Shown here: positions 11,483 to 21,682 of the stretch, one piece after another
Numbering within the stretch: position 1 is the first letter of the stretch
How the letters are laid out: every line of letters starts with the position of its first letter
Source of the DNA: Panicum virgatum
Lineage: Eukaryota; Streptophyta; Magnoliopsida; Poales; Poaceae
Assembly: GCF_016808335.1 (NCBI RefSeq)
Contig: NC_053153.1
Location: forward strand, 18,797,033 to 18,861,032
Direction of reading: 5' to 3'
Length of the DNA stretch: 64,000 bases
Notes under the pieces: generated by a model
What the model saw: the letters and a program-made list of their open reading frames with translations, nothing else
What the model was told of the DNA's origin: nothing
Databases searched by the model: none
Program-made: the position numbers and the translations under genes

Positions 11483-12811
11483 TGAGGAATGTTGAGTACT
11501 CTATCCTGCTTGTGATGAGTGAATTGTCAACCGTGCGGTGTGATCGTGCGCTTGGTCTTTGGATTGCAGGTACACGGGCGTCGAGTGTCGACGGGGAGCT
11601 GCCATGGAGGTGCTGTGGCCGATGGACCGTGCGGTGGACGGCGGTGAAGGGCAGCCGGGACCGGAGCTCGGACCGGGCGGCAGCTGTGGCGTCCACTCCT
11701 GGATCGACGGCGCAAGCGGCGACGGAAGGCAGGTTTCTTGGTTTGCGCCACAAAACCAAGGAGGCGGACGGCGGTTGAAGACGCCAAGTCGTGGAGGTAC
11801 GGGCATCGGTCTCGGGACTGACGGAGGCGACGGGCGTCGACGACGTCTAGGGCCTCGCGACCGGTCTAACACACCGGTCTGACCGGTCCAGCGCACCGGT
11901 CTGACCGGTCCCGCGGGTATAAATACCCCTTCACTTGTGTTAGGTTAATTGCGGCTTTTGTAATCTGTTCGTGGACTCTCTGTTTCTCCAGGCCGCCGCC
12001 CCTGCGTTCTTCTCCCCCTGTTTCTCTCTTTAGAGTAGATTTGTCCGTGGATTTGTGAGAGTTTGTATTGGATTTGATTGGGAAAGGAGGCCCTATCCTC
12101 CTTGTGCCCTCTGGGCTTTTGAATCAAACCAATCCCGTTCCTCTTGTGCTGTTAGTGATGGATTTTCGTTTTGGTTTTGATGCACTTGATTGCGACGGTT
12201 CGTAGGGCTCTTTGGAGTGATTTCTGTGCTTCTAGCTTCGTGTCAATCCCTCTGGAATCATGAGCTCTTCAGAATTGAAGTTTTGGAGTATTTGAGAAAA
12301 CCCCAATCCCTTTTGATCTCCCCCATAATTCTCTAGATTCGTTGCTCTTTAGGCCGAGATCTTTTGGGGATATGTTCACGGGGTAGGGGCGAAGCAATCC
12401 CCCAAGTTTCGTCGATTTTCGTGGTCGTTTGCTCAAGATTCACCGTTTGAATCCATTTTCTCGGGGGTTTTCTGGGTGCTACCGGTCAGACCGGTAGGAC
12501 AAACCGGTCAGACCGGTCTGCTCATTTTTGAACAGACACGACCGGTCAGACCGGTCCATCGCACCGGTCAGACCGGTCCTGGCTGTTCAGATCAGCTGTT
12601 TTCCCGAATCGCTTCCGAATTACTTTGGGTTTTCACTCGTTCGTTCGAGGCCTTTTGTGTTGGTTTAGCTTTTCAATAGCTATTCCAAACTTTGGCCAGA
12701 ACGCTTGAGGGCTTGGGTGATTTTCGGGATATAGACCGACGGTTTGAATTTCGGAAGAAATTTTGATCGGCTCCCATTCACCCCCCTCTGGTCGCTGGCT
12801 TCGGTCCCACA
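11483..12811 (+). repeat. 3' LTR of the Sirevirus element
   Basis: 1,329 bp, TGAGGAATG to GGTCCCACA, directly after the PPT. It is followed by the target duplication CAAAA and then the rest of the LRR gene. It carries the same TATA box and CCGGT palindromes as the 5' LTR. Confidence 0.95.
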
Positions 12812-12816
12812 CAAAA

Positions 12817-13060
12817 GGGCCTATCTACAGATGAACAAGAGAAAGCACTTCAGCTCCTCACGTCTCTGCGAAAGCTCAAGTTTATTCACTGCAAGAATCT
12901 CGTACATCTTCCTGCTATGCTACACAGACTACCTTCCCTCAAGAAATTATTCATCCAGGAATGTCCATGCATCTCAAGGCTTCCTGAGAAGGGCCTTCCA
13001 CCCTCATTGGAAAAGCTAAAGATAGCTAAAGATCATCGATTGCAGTGCCGAGTTAAATGA
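12817..13060 (+). pseudogene. CC-NBS-LRR gene, last LRRs and stop (3' part)
   Basis: Directly after the right target duplication the LRR coding resumes, for example LLTSLRKLKFIHCKNLVHLP and LFIQECPCISRLPEKGLP, ending with TGA at 13058-13060. The pattern of C-terminal LRRs and a short basic tail is usual for grass CNL proteins. Even with the element and one target duplication removed, the frame does not match the upstream segment ending at 2685. The gene therefore also carries an indel here. Confidence 0.85.
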
Positions 13061-13099
13061 AAAATGCAGAAAGCTTACAGAAAGGATCAAGGTCGAAAT

Positions 13100-13590
13100 T
13101 GATAGGGGATATGTGAACTGAGTGCTGGATGGCTCGTTGGATGAGCATTTCATTGGATGAGCATTTCTGCCTGCGCAACAAGCTATCCGGGCTGCCTTTT
13201 TTCCCCACTTTCTAGGTATGCGAGTACATCACGTATCTTGTTATCTTCACATCCTGTTGATGTCATAACACCATTGCCTCTTGCTAAACTAGGCATTTTA
13301 ATAGTCAAGTTAGTTACCTCTACGTATTTTGGCGAGTATGTAAAGTGCATATTGCTAGCTGACAGGGTTAATCTGCAGGCGCGGCGCCCTCTCCGCCTCG
13401 TGCATTCCTGTGAACTGACTGCTGGATGGCTTGTTGGACACACATTTCTTCCTGTAAAAGCAACTACTACCGTCAGCCTTCTTCCACTTTTCAGGTACAC
13501 ACTATACCATACATCATGCTATCTTCGCGATCTTTTAATCGTACATCCTCACTGGCCTCTGGCTAAACTAAATATTCATTATGCACATAG
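13100..13590 (+). repeat. Two imperfect direct repeats in the LRR gene 3' flank
   Basis: GTGAACTGAGTGCTGGATGG near 13113 recurs as GTGAACTGACTGCTGGATGG near 13409. Each is followed by a pyrimidine tract with TTTCTAGGTA or TTTCAGGTAC, a 'ttgctaaacta' or 'ggctaaacta' segment and T-rich DNA. This may be old 3'-UTR sequence of the resistance gene. No coding function was recognised. Confidence 0.5.
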
Positions 13591-14640
13591 AAAAATGGCC
13601 TCAAGCAGACACTACAAGTCTTCAGTGTCATTGCACAAGTTGCATCGGAGGGTCAAATGGAGAAACAGTTATTATAGAGTATGCGCTCTTCTTCAGTTTT
13701 CTTCCCTTGCTATGGCCTATCGTATTGGCATATGGAAAAATGGACTTACGCAGGCACGCACGCAGCTGGTAAATTGGAAGCTCCACTCCCGGTATGTGAT
13801 GAACAGACCAACGCGGTGCGAGCTTTGAGTTCAACTGATCCACATCTCGTCGACGTCGTGCCAGGAAGCTTGCAGATAACTTGAGTGCTCATTTGTGCAA
13901 GAATTCAACAATGTATTGGTGGCTTGGTGGTGCTAGCTATTGCAGAGTTTTTCTTTTTTACACCCTTTCCTTGTTATTAGATATTGCTATAATTGTGCTC
14001 TAATTGTGCTTTCCATGTATAGGATTATTCTTTTCCATGTATACACAAGCTCATTGGCTATATAATATCAATGTCACCCCACTTCATTTGGTGTATGGTG
14101 TTGCACAAATCCCTCTCTCTATATTGTATCTGATGATCAGGCGTAATCCTTTCCTGATCCTCCCATCCGCTGCCTTCTCCTCTCCTTTCCCTGCTTCTTC
14201 TCCACTACAACCGCGCCCCTTTCCCTGCTTCTTCTCCACTGCAATCGCACCGTGAGATCATGCCTAATCCTTTCCTCATCCTCCCTTCCACTGCCTTCTC
14301 TCCTTTCCCAGCTTCTTCTTCCACTGCAACCGCGCCGTGAGATCATCACAGCGCGTCCACCGCATCAGCCACCGGGGAGATCCAGCGGCCGCACAAGATG
14401 TCCGGGACCGTGCTCCCCCAGGGCACCAGCTCCTTTCCCACCAACACCGTGCTCACCGGCGGTGGCGGAGCGCCGCAGATCGTCGTCCACCCGTGGGCAT
14501 CCATCTCAGTCAAGTCGCACGTACATGTGACGTTGATGCTGAAGGCCTACACCAAGTGGGCGTCCTTCAAGTCCATGTGCGGCAAGTTCAGCCTTCGCTC
14601 GCAGGTTGATGGCACCGTGGCCAGTAGTACAAAAAAGCAT
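13591..14640. other. Unassigned stretch, no supported gene
   Basis: The region holds T-rich noncoding DNA and two near-identical pyrimidine-rich stretches around 14150-14345. A short open frame at 14398-14643 (81 codons, Pro/Thr/Gly-rich start) was not recognised as a protein and ends where transposon-like terminal sequence begins. I would not call it a gene. Confidence 0.4.
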
Positions 14641-15030
14641 TAACAGAAAACCCCTCTAAGGCGGGCAGAAAATCTTACCGCCTCGGTTAATGACATGCAT
14701 TAACCGAGACAGTCATTTCTTATTAACCGAAATGATTAAAAAACCGCATCGTAAAATCCATTAACCGAGGCAACACGGTTAAAACAACCACCTCTGTTAA
14801 TACCATTATTTTCGGAGGCAGGCGGCTTATAAGTAGGGGTGGTAATGGGCTATGGCCCTAATGCTCTCTTCACAATCCTACTTGGCCCTTAATTTTTTTT
14901 GCTCAAAATTGTATAAGATTAGAGCCCGGCTCTTTTAGGGCCCGATACTTAGATTATCTAGACAAAAAAAATTAAGACCATTTACCACTCTACTTATAAG
15001 GGACCGCCTCGGTTAATAGACTGAGCCCAA
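14620..15030. mobile_element. Remnant with CCTCGGTTAAT subterminal repeats
   Basis: CCTCGGTTAAT and its complement ATTAACCGAGG (some units with one change) recur near 14683, 14699, 14760 and 15006 in both orientations, as in subterminal regions of DNA transposons. A CACTA-like end (CAGTAGTACAAAAAAGC) begins near 14622. The far end and a target duplication were not found, so the superfamily is uncertain. Confidence 0.4.
14834..14992. mobile_element. hAT-type MITE, 159 bp
   Basis: A perfect 8-bp target duplication CTTATAAG lies at 14826-14833 and 14993-15000. The termini are inverted: TAGGGGTGGTAATGG on the left and CCATTTACCACTCTA on the right. It sits inside the older repeat with CCTCGGTTAAT motifs. 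Confidence 0.85.
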
Positions 15031-15125
15031 TAAAAGGCATGTATCCTCCCAACTACCGGGCCTATATTAAACAAAACTTAGGGTTTCAATCTCTCCCTCC
15101 CTCAGCCGCCCCTCTCCCTCCCATC

Positions 15126-15129
<4 letters not shown>

Positions 15130-15172
<43 letters not shown>
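15130..15172 (+). repeat. (CT)n microsatellite
   Basis: About 20 CT units within a pyrimidine-rich tract. The repeated Ser/Leu or Arg/Glu peptides that can be read from it are artefacts of the repeat. Confidence 0.95.
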
Positions 15173-15176
<4 letters not shown>

Positions 15177-15425
15177 CCTCCCATGGTGCCGCGGCCTGGC
15201 GGCCTAGCGGCGGGTGGAGGGCGCGGCGGTGGTGGTTTACACGAGACAATAACTATTCCATATAATTTGACGCTCTTGATTTCTCTGCCAAGGATATCTA
15301 GACGAGACGTGTGATTATTCGCTGCATTAGTGATGGAGACCTATACACCTTCCCACACACCACCATCACCACTCTACATGCTGGGCTTGGCATCACCGTC
15401 TCGGTCACCCTTGCCCCGCCACAGT

Positions 15426-15502
15426 CTAGAAATAATTTCTCTATGGTTTGTAATAAAGGAGTCTTAGAAATAACTTCTCTATGGTTTGTAATAAAGGAGC
15501 TC
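15426..15502 (+). repeat. 38-bp tandem duplication in the Copia remnant
   Basis: Two adjacent copies of a segment containing TTTCTCTATGG or TTCTCTATGG followed by TTTGTAATAAAGGAG. They differ at one or two positions. Probably a local slippage duplication after the element died. Confidence 0.75.
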
Positions 15503-15814
15503 CAACTTTATGTCATTCCTGCCAGCTAGGAAAGCATGTGCGTCTTCCCTTCGAGAAATCTAGCTCATACAATATCTTTTCTTTTGATATTTTTCATTGT
15601 GACGTTTGGACCTCACCAGTTCCTAACATTTCTAGTTTCCACTACTACCTTGTCATGTTGGATGATTTCTCTCACTTTTGTTGGACTTTCCCTCTCACAC
15701 ATAATTCGGAAGTTCACACACATATTGCCAACTTTTGTGACTTCACTCAGACACAATCTAGCCTCTCTGTTAGAAACATCCATATTGATAATGGTACGGA
15801 GTTTGTAAACCATA

Positions 15815-15992
15815 CTGGTGGATCTAGAATAATTATTAGGAGGGGCTTTCTTATACCTCTAAAAAATGTTAGCCTCTCCTCGCAGTGTATTCATGTCAAA
15901 AAAAATTTAGGAGCTTAGGAGGGGCTCCATGGATCCAGCGGCGGTAGGAGGGGCTGGAGCCCCTCCAGACCCACTGCTGGATCCGCCCCTCA
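15815..15992 (-). mobile_element. Short TIR element, GGGGCGGATCCAGC family
   Basis: About 175 bp interrupt the integrase reading frame between the D and E parts. The right end, read on the minus strand, is GAGGGGCGGATCCAGCAGT. This matches the left end of the element at 49861 (CAGGGGCGAATCCAGCAGC). A clean target duplication was not seen. Confidence 0.55.
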
Positions 15993-17433
15993 AGTCCTTT
16001 TTGTCCTCCCGTGGCATACACTTGTGGCTGTCGAGCCCTTACACCTCTCCTCAAAATGGGAAAGTTGAATGCTTTTTATGCACTTTGAGCAATATCACCC
16101 TAACAATCCTAATCCACGCCCGCAAACCGGTCCCCTACTATGCCGAAGTCCTCATTGCAGCTATGTACTTTCTGAACAGACGGCCATGCTCAGCAGTCCA
16201 TCACTCCATTCCCTACCAGCTCCTTTACACCAAACAACCCAAATAGCCCATCTCCGCGCATTCGGTTGCCTTTGCTACTTAAACCTCAAGGCCACATCCA
16301 AACACAAGCTCGCTCCAGATTCTACTGCATGTGTTTTTCTAGGTTATCCCTCTTCTCATAAGGGGTACTGATGTCTAGATTTGATGACTCATTGGATCAT
16401 CATCTCCCGTCATGTTGTGTTCGACAAGATGGTCTTCCCCTTCAGCTCACAGTCCTCAACGGCCTCCGGATTGGATTTCTTGCTCATCAGCACTTCACCC
16501 TTCTTGCAGTTGCAGGCACACCCACAACGACCACTCCATCGCATGTCAATGTCGAGCAGCCGCATCCGTACCTAGATGATGAGGACCCGAAGATCCTTCC
16601 TGGACCCCCCATAGCACCCCTGTTGTGCCTGGTGCTCAGCAAGCGACCATCGCAGGCACCCCCCTTCAGCACCAGCTCCTGCGCCAGCAGCCACACCTCC
16701 ACCGCCTCCGCATACCCTATCATGCGTTCACAAACAGGGACACCACGGAAGACACATATCATGAATCTGTCTTCGATGCACACGCGACCTCGTTGATACC
16801 GGAGAACTACCACATTTTCCATGTCGATGCAAATTGGCGTGTGGCCATGATCGAGGAGTACCACACCCTCATCTGACAACCTGGGGCCTCATCCCACGGC
16901 CTCCTGGAGCCAACATCATGACGGGCAAGTGGATAAGTATAAGTGCCACTCCGATGGCTCTCTTGCCCGTGACAAGGCGCGTTGGGTGGTCCACAGCTTC
17001 TCCTAGCGCTTCGTCATCGACTACAGCGAGACATTCAGCTCGGTTGAAAAACCAGCCACGATCTGCTCATCCTCAGCATTGTTGCCTCCCGCTCGTGGCC
17101 CATCCACCAGCTGGACGTGAAGAACATGTTTCTTCATGGGCACCTCGATGAGACCGTCTATTGCCAGTAGCCACTCGGCTTCGTCGACCCCGCCACTTCT
17201 GATTATGTCTGCCTACTACAGAAGTCACTCTACGGCCTCAAGCAGGCCCCTTGAGCTTGGTACCAGTGCAACGTACATCCGCCAGGTCAGCTTCATCACC
17301 TCGATATCTGACACCTCTCCCTTTATTTACAAAGAAGGCACAAGCACCGCTTACCTGCTGTTGTACGTCAACAACATCATCCTCACCGCTTCATCGACAG
17401 TTCTGCACTAGCAAATCATCGAGCGATTCCACT

Positions 17434-17663
17434 CACTACAAAAAATGTCGTAATCCATGACGATCAAAACTTGTCATGTATTGAGCATCATAGATTACAC
17501 CTCGTGACATTTTAATGAAATCGTCACAGATTAACTCAATCCATGACGTTTTGAAAATGTCATAAAATAGCCTCAAGCCCGCGCATCCCAGCCCAAGCCC
17601 ATTATTTATAACGATAAATAAACTTCACTGATTCAACTGCCACATCTCACATAGATGACATAG
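17434..17663 (+). mobile_element. CACTA-like transposon terminus, split by the Tat element
   Basis: CACTACAAAAAATGTCG at 17434 is a typical CACTA terminus. It is followed by subterminal motifs such as CATGACG and its complement. At 17663 the Tat element begins. The flanking sequence continues at 30840 with degenerate GATGACGTGG-type repeats, which would be contiguous without the insertion. The opposite CACTA end was not identified. Confidence 0.6.
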
Positions 17664-18880
17664 TGTTGTCGGTCAAAACCCACCGGCGAGCAGCGACAGG
17701 CAACACGAAGAGCCGGGAGGTCGCCGGGGTGCTGGCAGGCACTGCTCCCTCGTCGACGGCCCACAATTCCAGCAATGCGCCACGGCTTGTGAAGACGCAG
17801 GGCGTGCCACCTGACCTATACCCGATCAGGAAGGTGCGGATGTGCTTGTAATGATTTGCATGCATACACAAACACGTGGCAATATAAGTCCAAGCCGTGG
17901 TCGGCTCCCCGGGACGACTCTTGCATCAGCTTTAAAGAGCCGATCGAGTCCCGGTGTCATATGGGATCTGTTTGCATCCGGATATTGATGATTAAAGCGA
18001 ATAACTGTAAAGCTGATTCAATTAAATCTAATTGATCTAATCCACAACGGTAAATGCTTCACTGCTAGATCGGAACATCCTACACGTGACTGGGCCTAAT
18101 AAACGTAACAGATAACTAAACCATAACCAAAACAGAGGCCTAAGAACTAGCAAGAGCCGATTCCCGGATCAATTCCCTGTTGAGACTAAAGCAAAGCATC
18201 TAACACGCCACCGGATCGTCCAACCCGTTTGCAAGGCCTAACCTAGCAGATATTATGCCAACTCTTAAGAACAAGAGCAAACCGTAACAGATCAGATCTA
18301 CTAAACATGAAAGAAGAAGGGTGTCGTCTTTGTGCAACTAATCCTATATGACAAGAACTAGCATAAGATTGAAACGTGACTGCACAGAGACAACATGATA
18401 TTCGTAGATGATAAACAACAAGGCACGATAGATCTACTAAAAGCCATGCTACGAACATCAAGATAACTAGCATTACTCGCCATCAAAAACGCTTCAATAC
18501 GAGTAATACCAAGGTAAAAGCAAGAACAACGCTGCCCTGATCGCGAGAAGCGATCAGGGCAGCATGGCGTTTACTTGGATGAAACCCTAGGATTAGGGGT
18601 GGCGATGCGCTGAGATTGTTGTTTGCGAGACGTGATGACGCTCCTTTTTTCATGAATAACATAGGGTACATATTTATAGTCCGGAGACTTGGGAAACAAT
18701 CTAAACTAATCTTGTCCCGATCGGACTCTATCTCTAATCTTAAACTAAATCTAAGATACATGGCCCATGTGACCCAGGTGCTCACGCAGGAGCCAATTTA
18801 CAAGTCTTCTTCAATCTTCTGCTTTAAGCCCATCTTGCTTTCGGCCCATAAATTAATCCTGTTAATTTATGGCGATAACA
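17664..18880 (-). repeat. 3' LTR of the Tat element
   Basis: 1,217 bp, TGTTGTCGG to GCGATAACA on the plus strand. It is bordered internally at 18881 by CATGCCCCCTGGTTTTGG, which is a polypurine tract (CCAGGGGGCATG) on the minus strand. It pairs with 29618-30834. Confidence 0.93.
18671..18679 (-). promoter_or_regulatory. TATA box in the Tat 3' LTR (minus strand)
   Basis: TATTTATAG on the plus strand reads CTATAAATA on the minus strand. It is at the same place as 30625-30633 in the other LTR. Confidence 0.6.
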
Positions 18881-19140
18881 CATGCCCCCTGGTTTTGGCA
18901 ATGATAGTTCCAAAACCAATCCATCGCTCCATCTTCCCGTTAATGCTTATTAAACACACAGCAACCACCAAGGAAGACGCAACGTCTCTGCATATGGCTC
19001 CTCGTAGAACGTGAAAACTGCCGATCTGTCTTCCATCTTTTCAGTATTTAATCTCGCCCCGAATCAGCTCTTCTTCACAGTGAACTCCTTCTTCCTCCCA
19101 AAGCCAGTAGCACAGAAAAAACCCCAATCCTTCACCAGCC

Positions 19141-19698
19141 ATGGCCATCTCTTCTTCCTCCGACTCCAACTCCTTCGGAGACTCTCCCTCCTCCTCTTCT
19201 CCTTCTTCTTCCCCCCTCCCTGCTTCTTCCAACGACTCCATTCCGGAGAGTCGGGAGCCGACGCCGGAGTGGGACCCAACTGCAGCACATGAAGCGCTGG
19301 CTCCTCTGCACTGGGATGCAGAGGAGTTCAACTTCGGGGTCGTCTCCGAGGAGGACAAGCCCATGACTGTAGGAGAAGACCTCCGGCTCTTGTTCCAGGA
19401 GGAGTCGGAGAACAGCGAAGAGGAAGACCCTTCTTCAGACGGAGTCGATTCCTCCTCGGAAGAGGAGATCGACTCCCCTTCTGACGACGACGAGCCGGTG
19501 GGCGGAAATCCCTTTCAGTTCCTCGGGTCCTCCGAAGAGGACAGCGAGGAGGAGAAGAGCGGCGGCGGCGACGGCTGGAGCGACTTCGGGTCCGAAGGCG
19601 GCAGCAGCGCCTTCAGCAGCGATGACGACGACGACGACAGCGACGACGACGGCAGCGGGGATGCGCCAGCCCAAAGCCCCAAGCGCCGTAGGTACTAG
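19141..19698 (+). CDS. Antisense accessory ORF 1 of the Tat element: acidic Ser-rich protein
   Basis: An uninterrupted 185-codon frame on the strand opposite gag-pol, between pol and the 3' LTR. The start is in a strong context (AGCCATGG). The N-terminus is Ser-rich. Most of the protein is Ser/Asp/Glu-rich with long acidic runs (about residues 75-110 and 125-175), and it ends in a basic PKRRRY tail. No enzyme motif is visible, and the product looks intrinsically disordered. Tat elements are known to carry extra ORFs in this position and orientation, with unknown function. It is intact while gag and pol are riddled with stops, which is notable. Low-complexity composition could also keep the frame open by chance. 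Confidence 0.65.
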   Translation: MAISSSSDSNSFGDSPSSSSPSSSPLPASSNDSIPESREPTPEWDPTAAHEALAPLHWDAEEFNFGVVSEEDKPMTVGEDLRLLFQEESENSEEEDPSSDGVDSSSEEEIDSPSDDDEPVGGNPFQFLGSSEEDSEEEKSGGGDGWSDFGSEGGSSAFSSDDDDDDSDDDGSGDAPAQSPKRRRY

Positions 19699-19873
19699 GT
19701 ACCTATGAACAGTAGCAGTAGCATTGTAGGGGTAGGATCACAAAGCCGAAGGATTATTTTCTTTGTAAAATCGGCTTTCCTTGTAATGAAATTTCCTTTA
19801 ATGAAATCGAATTTCCCTTCAATTCCATGTGTCTTCGTTTACTTTCCAAAAAGTCGATGGCAACGCATCAGAC

Positions 19874-19882
19874 CTCTATAAA
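19874..19882 (+). promoter_or_regulatory. TATA box for antisense gene 2
   Basis: CTATAAATA lies about 200 bp upstream of the ATG at 20079, between the two antisense genes. This suggests the second gene has its own promoter. It is positional evidence only. Confidence 0.5.
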
Positions 19883-20078
19883 TATCCAAGAGTCGACGGA
19901 ATTCAAACTAAAAGCAACCCGCACAAGAGTAGAGTATTACTTCCACCTTGAATCGAACTCTTGAATCCGAGCATAATTCGAAAACCAAGCTCCACAAATT
20001 TGAGCAAGAACTCTCCAAGCAGCCGGAACTCGAATCAGAGCCTACAGTAATCAAACTCTAAGTCAATAGATCTGGACC

Positions 20079-21424
20079 ATGGCAGATTCTGCAGCTCAGA
20101 CGACAAACTCTGCAATTGATGATGCGGCAATCTACGGCCTGAAGGTAATATTCGGCCTAATCCTTTAGTTTTCTTCAGCTTACTAAGCTTCTGAAACTAA
20201 AACTCTGAAACATGACACCATACACATACTTCTGAATTTCTGAACTTCAGGTGTCAGACATCCTTCTATTTGTCTAATTCTAACTCACTCTGTTTGCAGC
20301 AACAAGATGGTCCAAAACCTATGACCAACAACGGAGAGCCATTCCACTTTCTTCCAACTGCTCCTAATGTACTCTTCTGCAAAGGATCACCAACAATGAA
20401 GAAAGTGATAATGACTGTTCAGCCAGACTTACTTCAGTCGGCTTTCAAACGAAGACTTCTGCAAGCGTTGCCCCCCGAGTCTTGACCAAGAAAAGGAAAA
20501 TGATCGCAAGGCGAGTGATCAAGAAACCAGCACCAGCTTCTCCGAGTCCATCAGAGTCCAACACTAACCAGGTAACTCATCTTTCTAAAACTTCTTCTTC
20601 ATTTCATATATATGTACTCTAGTTGACTGTAATTCTATTCCCAGGATGCAGCTGAAGACATCTCCAATGCAGAAAGCCCAGTACAACATGAGATAACTGC
20701 AACTCTGACAAGGGCAAACGAGGAACAAGCCGATACGGTTGATGTTCTTGACATCAACACCAGCTCTAACAGGACGGTTGCTTCTGAACCGCCCAACACT
20801 TCTTCAGAACAGGTAACATTACAAAACCAATTCTGAACCAGCCGATAGCTCCATAGATGCATCCTGCTCTAACTCCAGATATGTCCATAGGATTTTGACA
20901 TTTCAGGTTTACTTTCCTTTGACCCGGCATTAATGGGTCTGACTGTCCCTGGAGCAGAGACATCATCTTTGCAGCAATCGGCTAACTTGGCACATCAGCT
21001 TCAACTCATCAAGGATCTACTATCTGCTCCGATCACTGCTCTGGTTGATGATTCCAGCAAGATAAAGAACATCTTCGAGCAAATAGAAACCCAACTCCCG
21101 GAGCCGTTGCAAATCAAGCTCTGGCCAGCCAGCAACCTTCCATTCTTTCGGATAGAAGTGAATAAAGCACAACAACGGATGGAAGCACGTCGCTCTCAAG
21201 CTTCTCTGAAAGCTGACATTACCCAAAAGTGCAAGGCCCTTAACCAGAAGAAGGCAACTCTAGATATCAAAGCTGACGTGTCTGCCAACATGAACCGACT
21301 CGACCTCCTGAAGAAAGAACTGGCGGAACTCGAAAAAAAGGTCCGTACCACCAAGAAGCTCATCCAGGCCGAAGAAACTTCCATCGCAAACTCCGAACAA
21401 GAGACCCAGGAAATAGCCGAGTAG
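20079..21424 (+). pseudogene. Antisense accessory gene 2 of the Tat element: spliced, coiled-coil protein
   Basis: This looks like a four-exon gene antisense to gag-pol. Exon 1 is 20079-20144 (start MADSAAQTTNSAI), with a donor at 20145. Exon 2 is 20300-20571, with a basic segment (TKKRKMIARRVIKK) resembling a nuclear localisation signal. Exon 3 is 20645-20812 (acidic, Ser/Thr-rich). Exon 4 is 20907-21424, mostly helical with a heptad-like coiled coil (LLKKELAELEKKVRTTKKLI) near its end. All junctions have GT and AG. The frame shifts inside exon 2 and at the start of exon 4, and TAG ends it at 21424, so this copy is probably broken. I recognise no enzymatic domain. It matches the position of antisense ORFs in RIRE2/Grande-type elements. 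Confidence 0.6.
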
Positions 21425-21682
21425 ATACAAGCAGAGTTTGCAGAGATAAGCACCTTGAGTCGGTAGATAGTAACAGGCGATGACAAGGATGACGAAGCAA
21501 TCATAGCACGAGCAGACGCCGTCCGCACAGAAGCCATCCATGTCATAGAAGATTTCCTGAACCAGTAGATAGACTCAAGATACAATTAGTACTGCTTGTT
21601 AACCTGAAACTTGTAACTGTTTTAAAAACATCTTAAGTCGATGGTTAGACATCGGCTGTCTTGCTTTTATATATATTTTATT

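Larger units (their letters stand above)
2686..12811 (+). mobile_element. Full-length Ty1/Copia retrotransposon, Sirevirus (Opie/Ji-like) lineage
   Basis: A complete 10,126-bp LTR element is flanked by a perfect 5-bp target duplication, CAAAA (2681-2685 and 12812-12816). Both LTRs begin TG and end CA. The order LTR, primer site, gag, protease, integrase, RT, RNase H, polypurine tract, LTR is that of Copia, since integrase precedes RT. The large gag with a long coiled coil, repeated polypurine tracts and palindromic LTR motifs point to Sireviruses. The LTRs differ at roughly 20 positions over 1.33 kb by eye, suggesting insertion within about the last million years if a typical grass LTR rate holds. 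The coding region has at least three in-frame TAG stops and frame changes, so this copy cannot encode an intact polyprotein. No env-like ORF was recognised. Confidence 0.95.
15300..17430 (+). pseudogene. Decayed Ty1/Copia pol remnant
   Basis: Fragments of a Copia polyprotein in several frames. They include the pre-integrase region (CHSCQLGKHVRLPF near 15510), an integrase core (VMLDDFSHFCW, then HIDNGTEFVNH near 15790), the segment after it (SPYTSPQNGKVE near 16040, FGCLCYLNLKA near 16265, VFLGYPSSHKGY near 16340) and RT pieces such as SLYGLKQAP near 17230. There are many stops and shifts, and no LTRs were recognised. It differs from the Sirevirus at 2686 and is much older. It is interrupted at about 15815-15992 by a short inverted-repeat element and contains a 38-bp tandem duplication. 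Confidence 0.8.

Noticed and set aside
14398..14643. 81-codon ORF possibly encoding a small protein
   Set aside because: No recognised family, no promoter or splice context, and it runs into transposon-like terminal sequence.
15039..15314. Ser/Leu-rich peptide frame
   Set aside because: It is produced by the (CT)n microsatellite.
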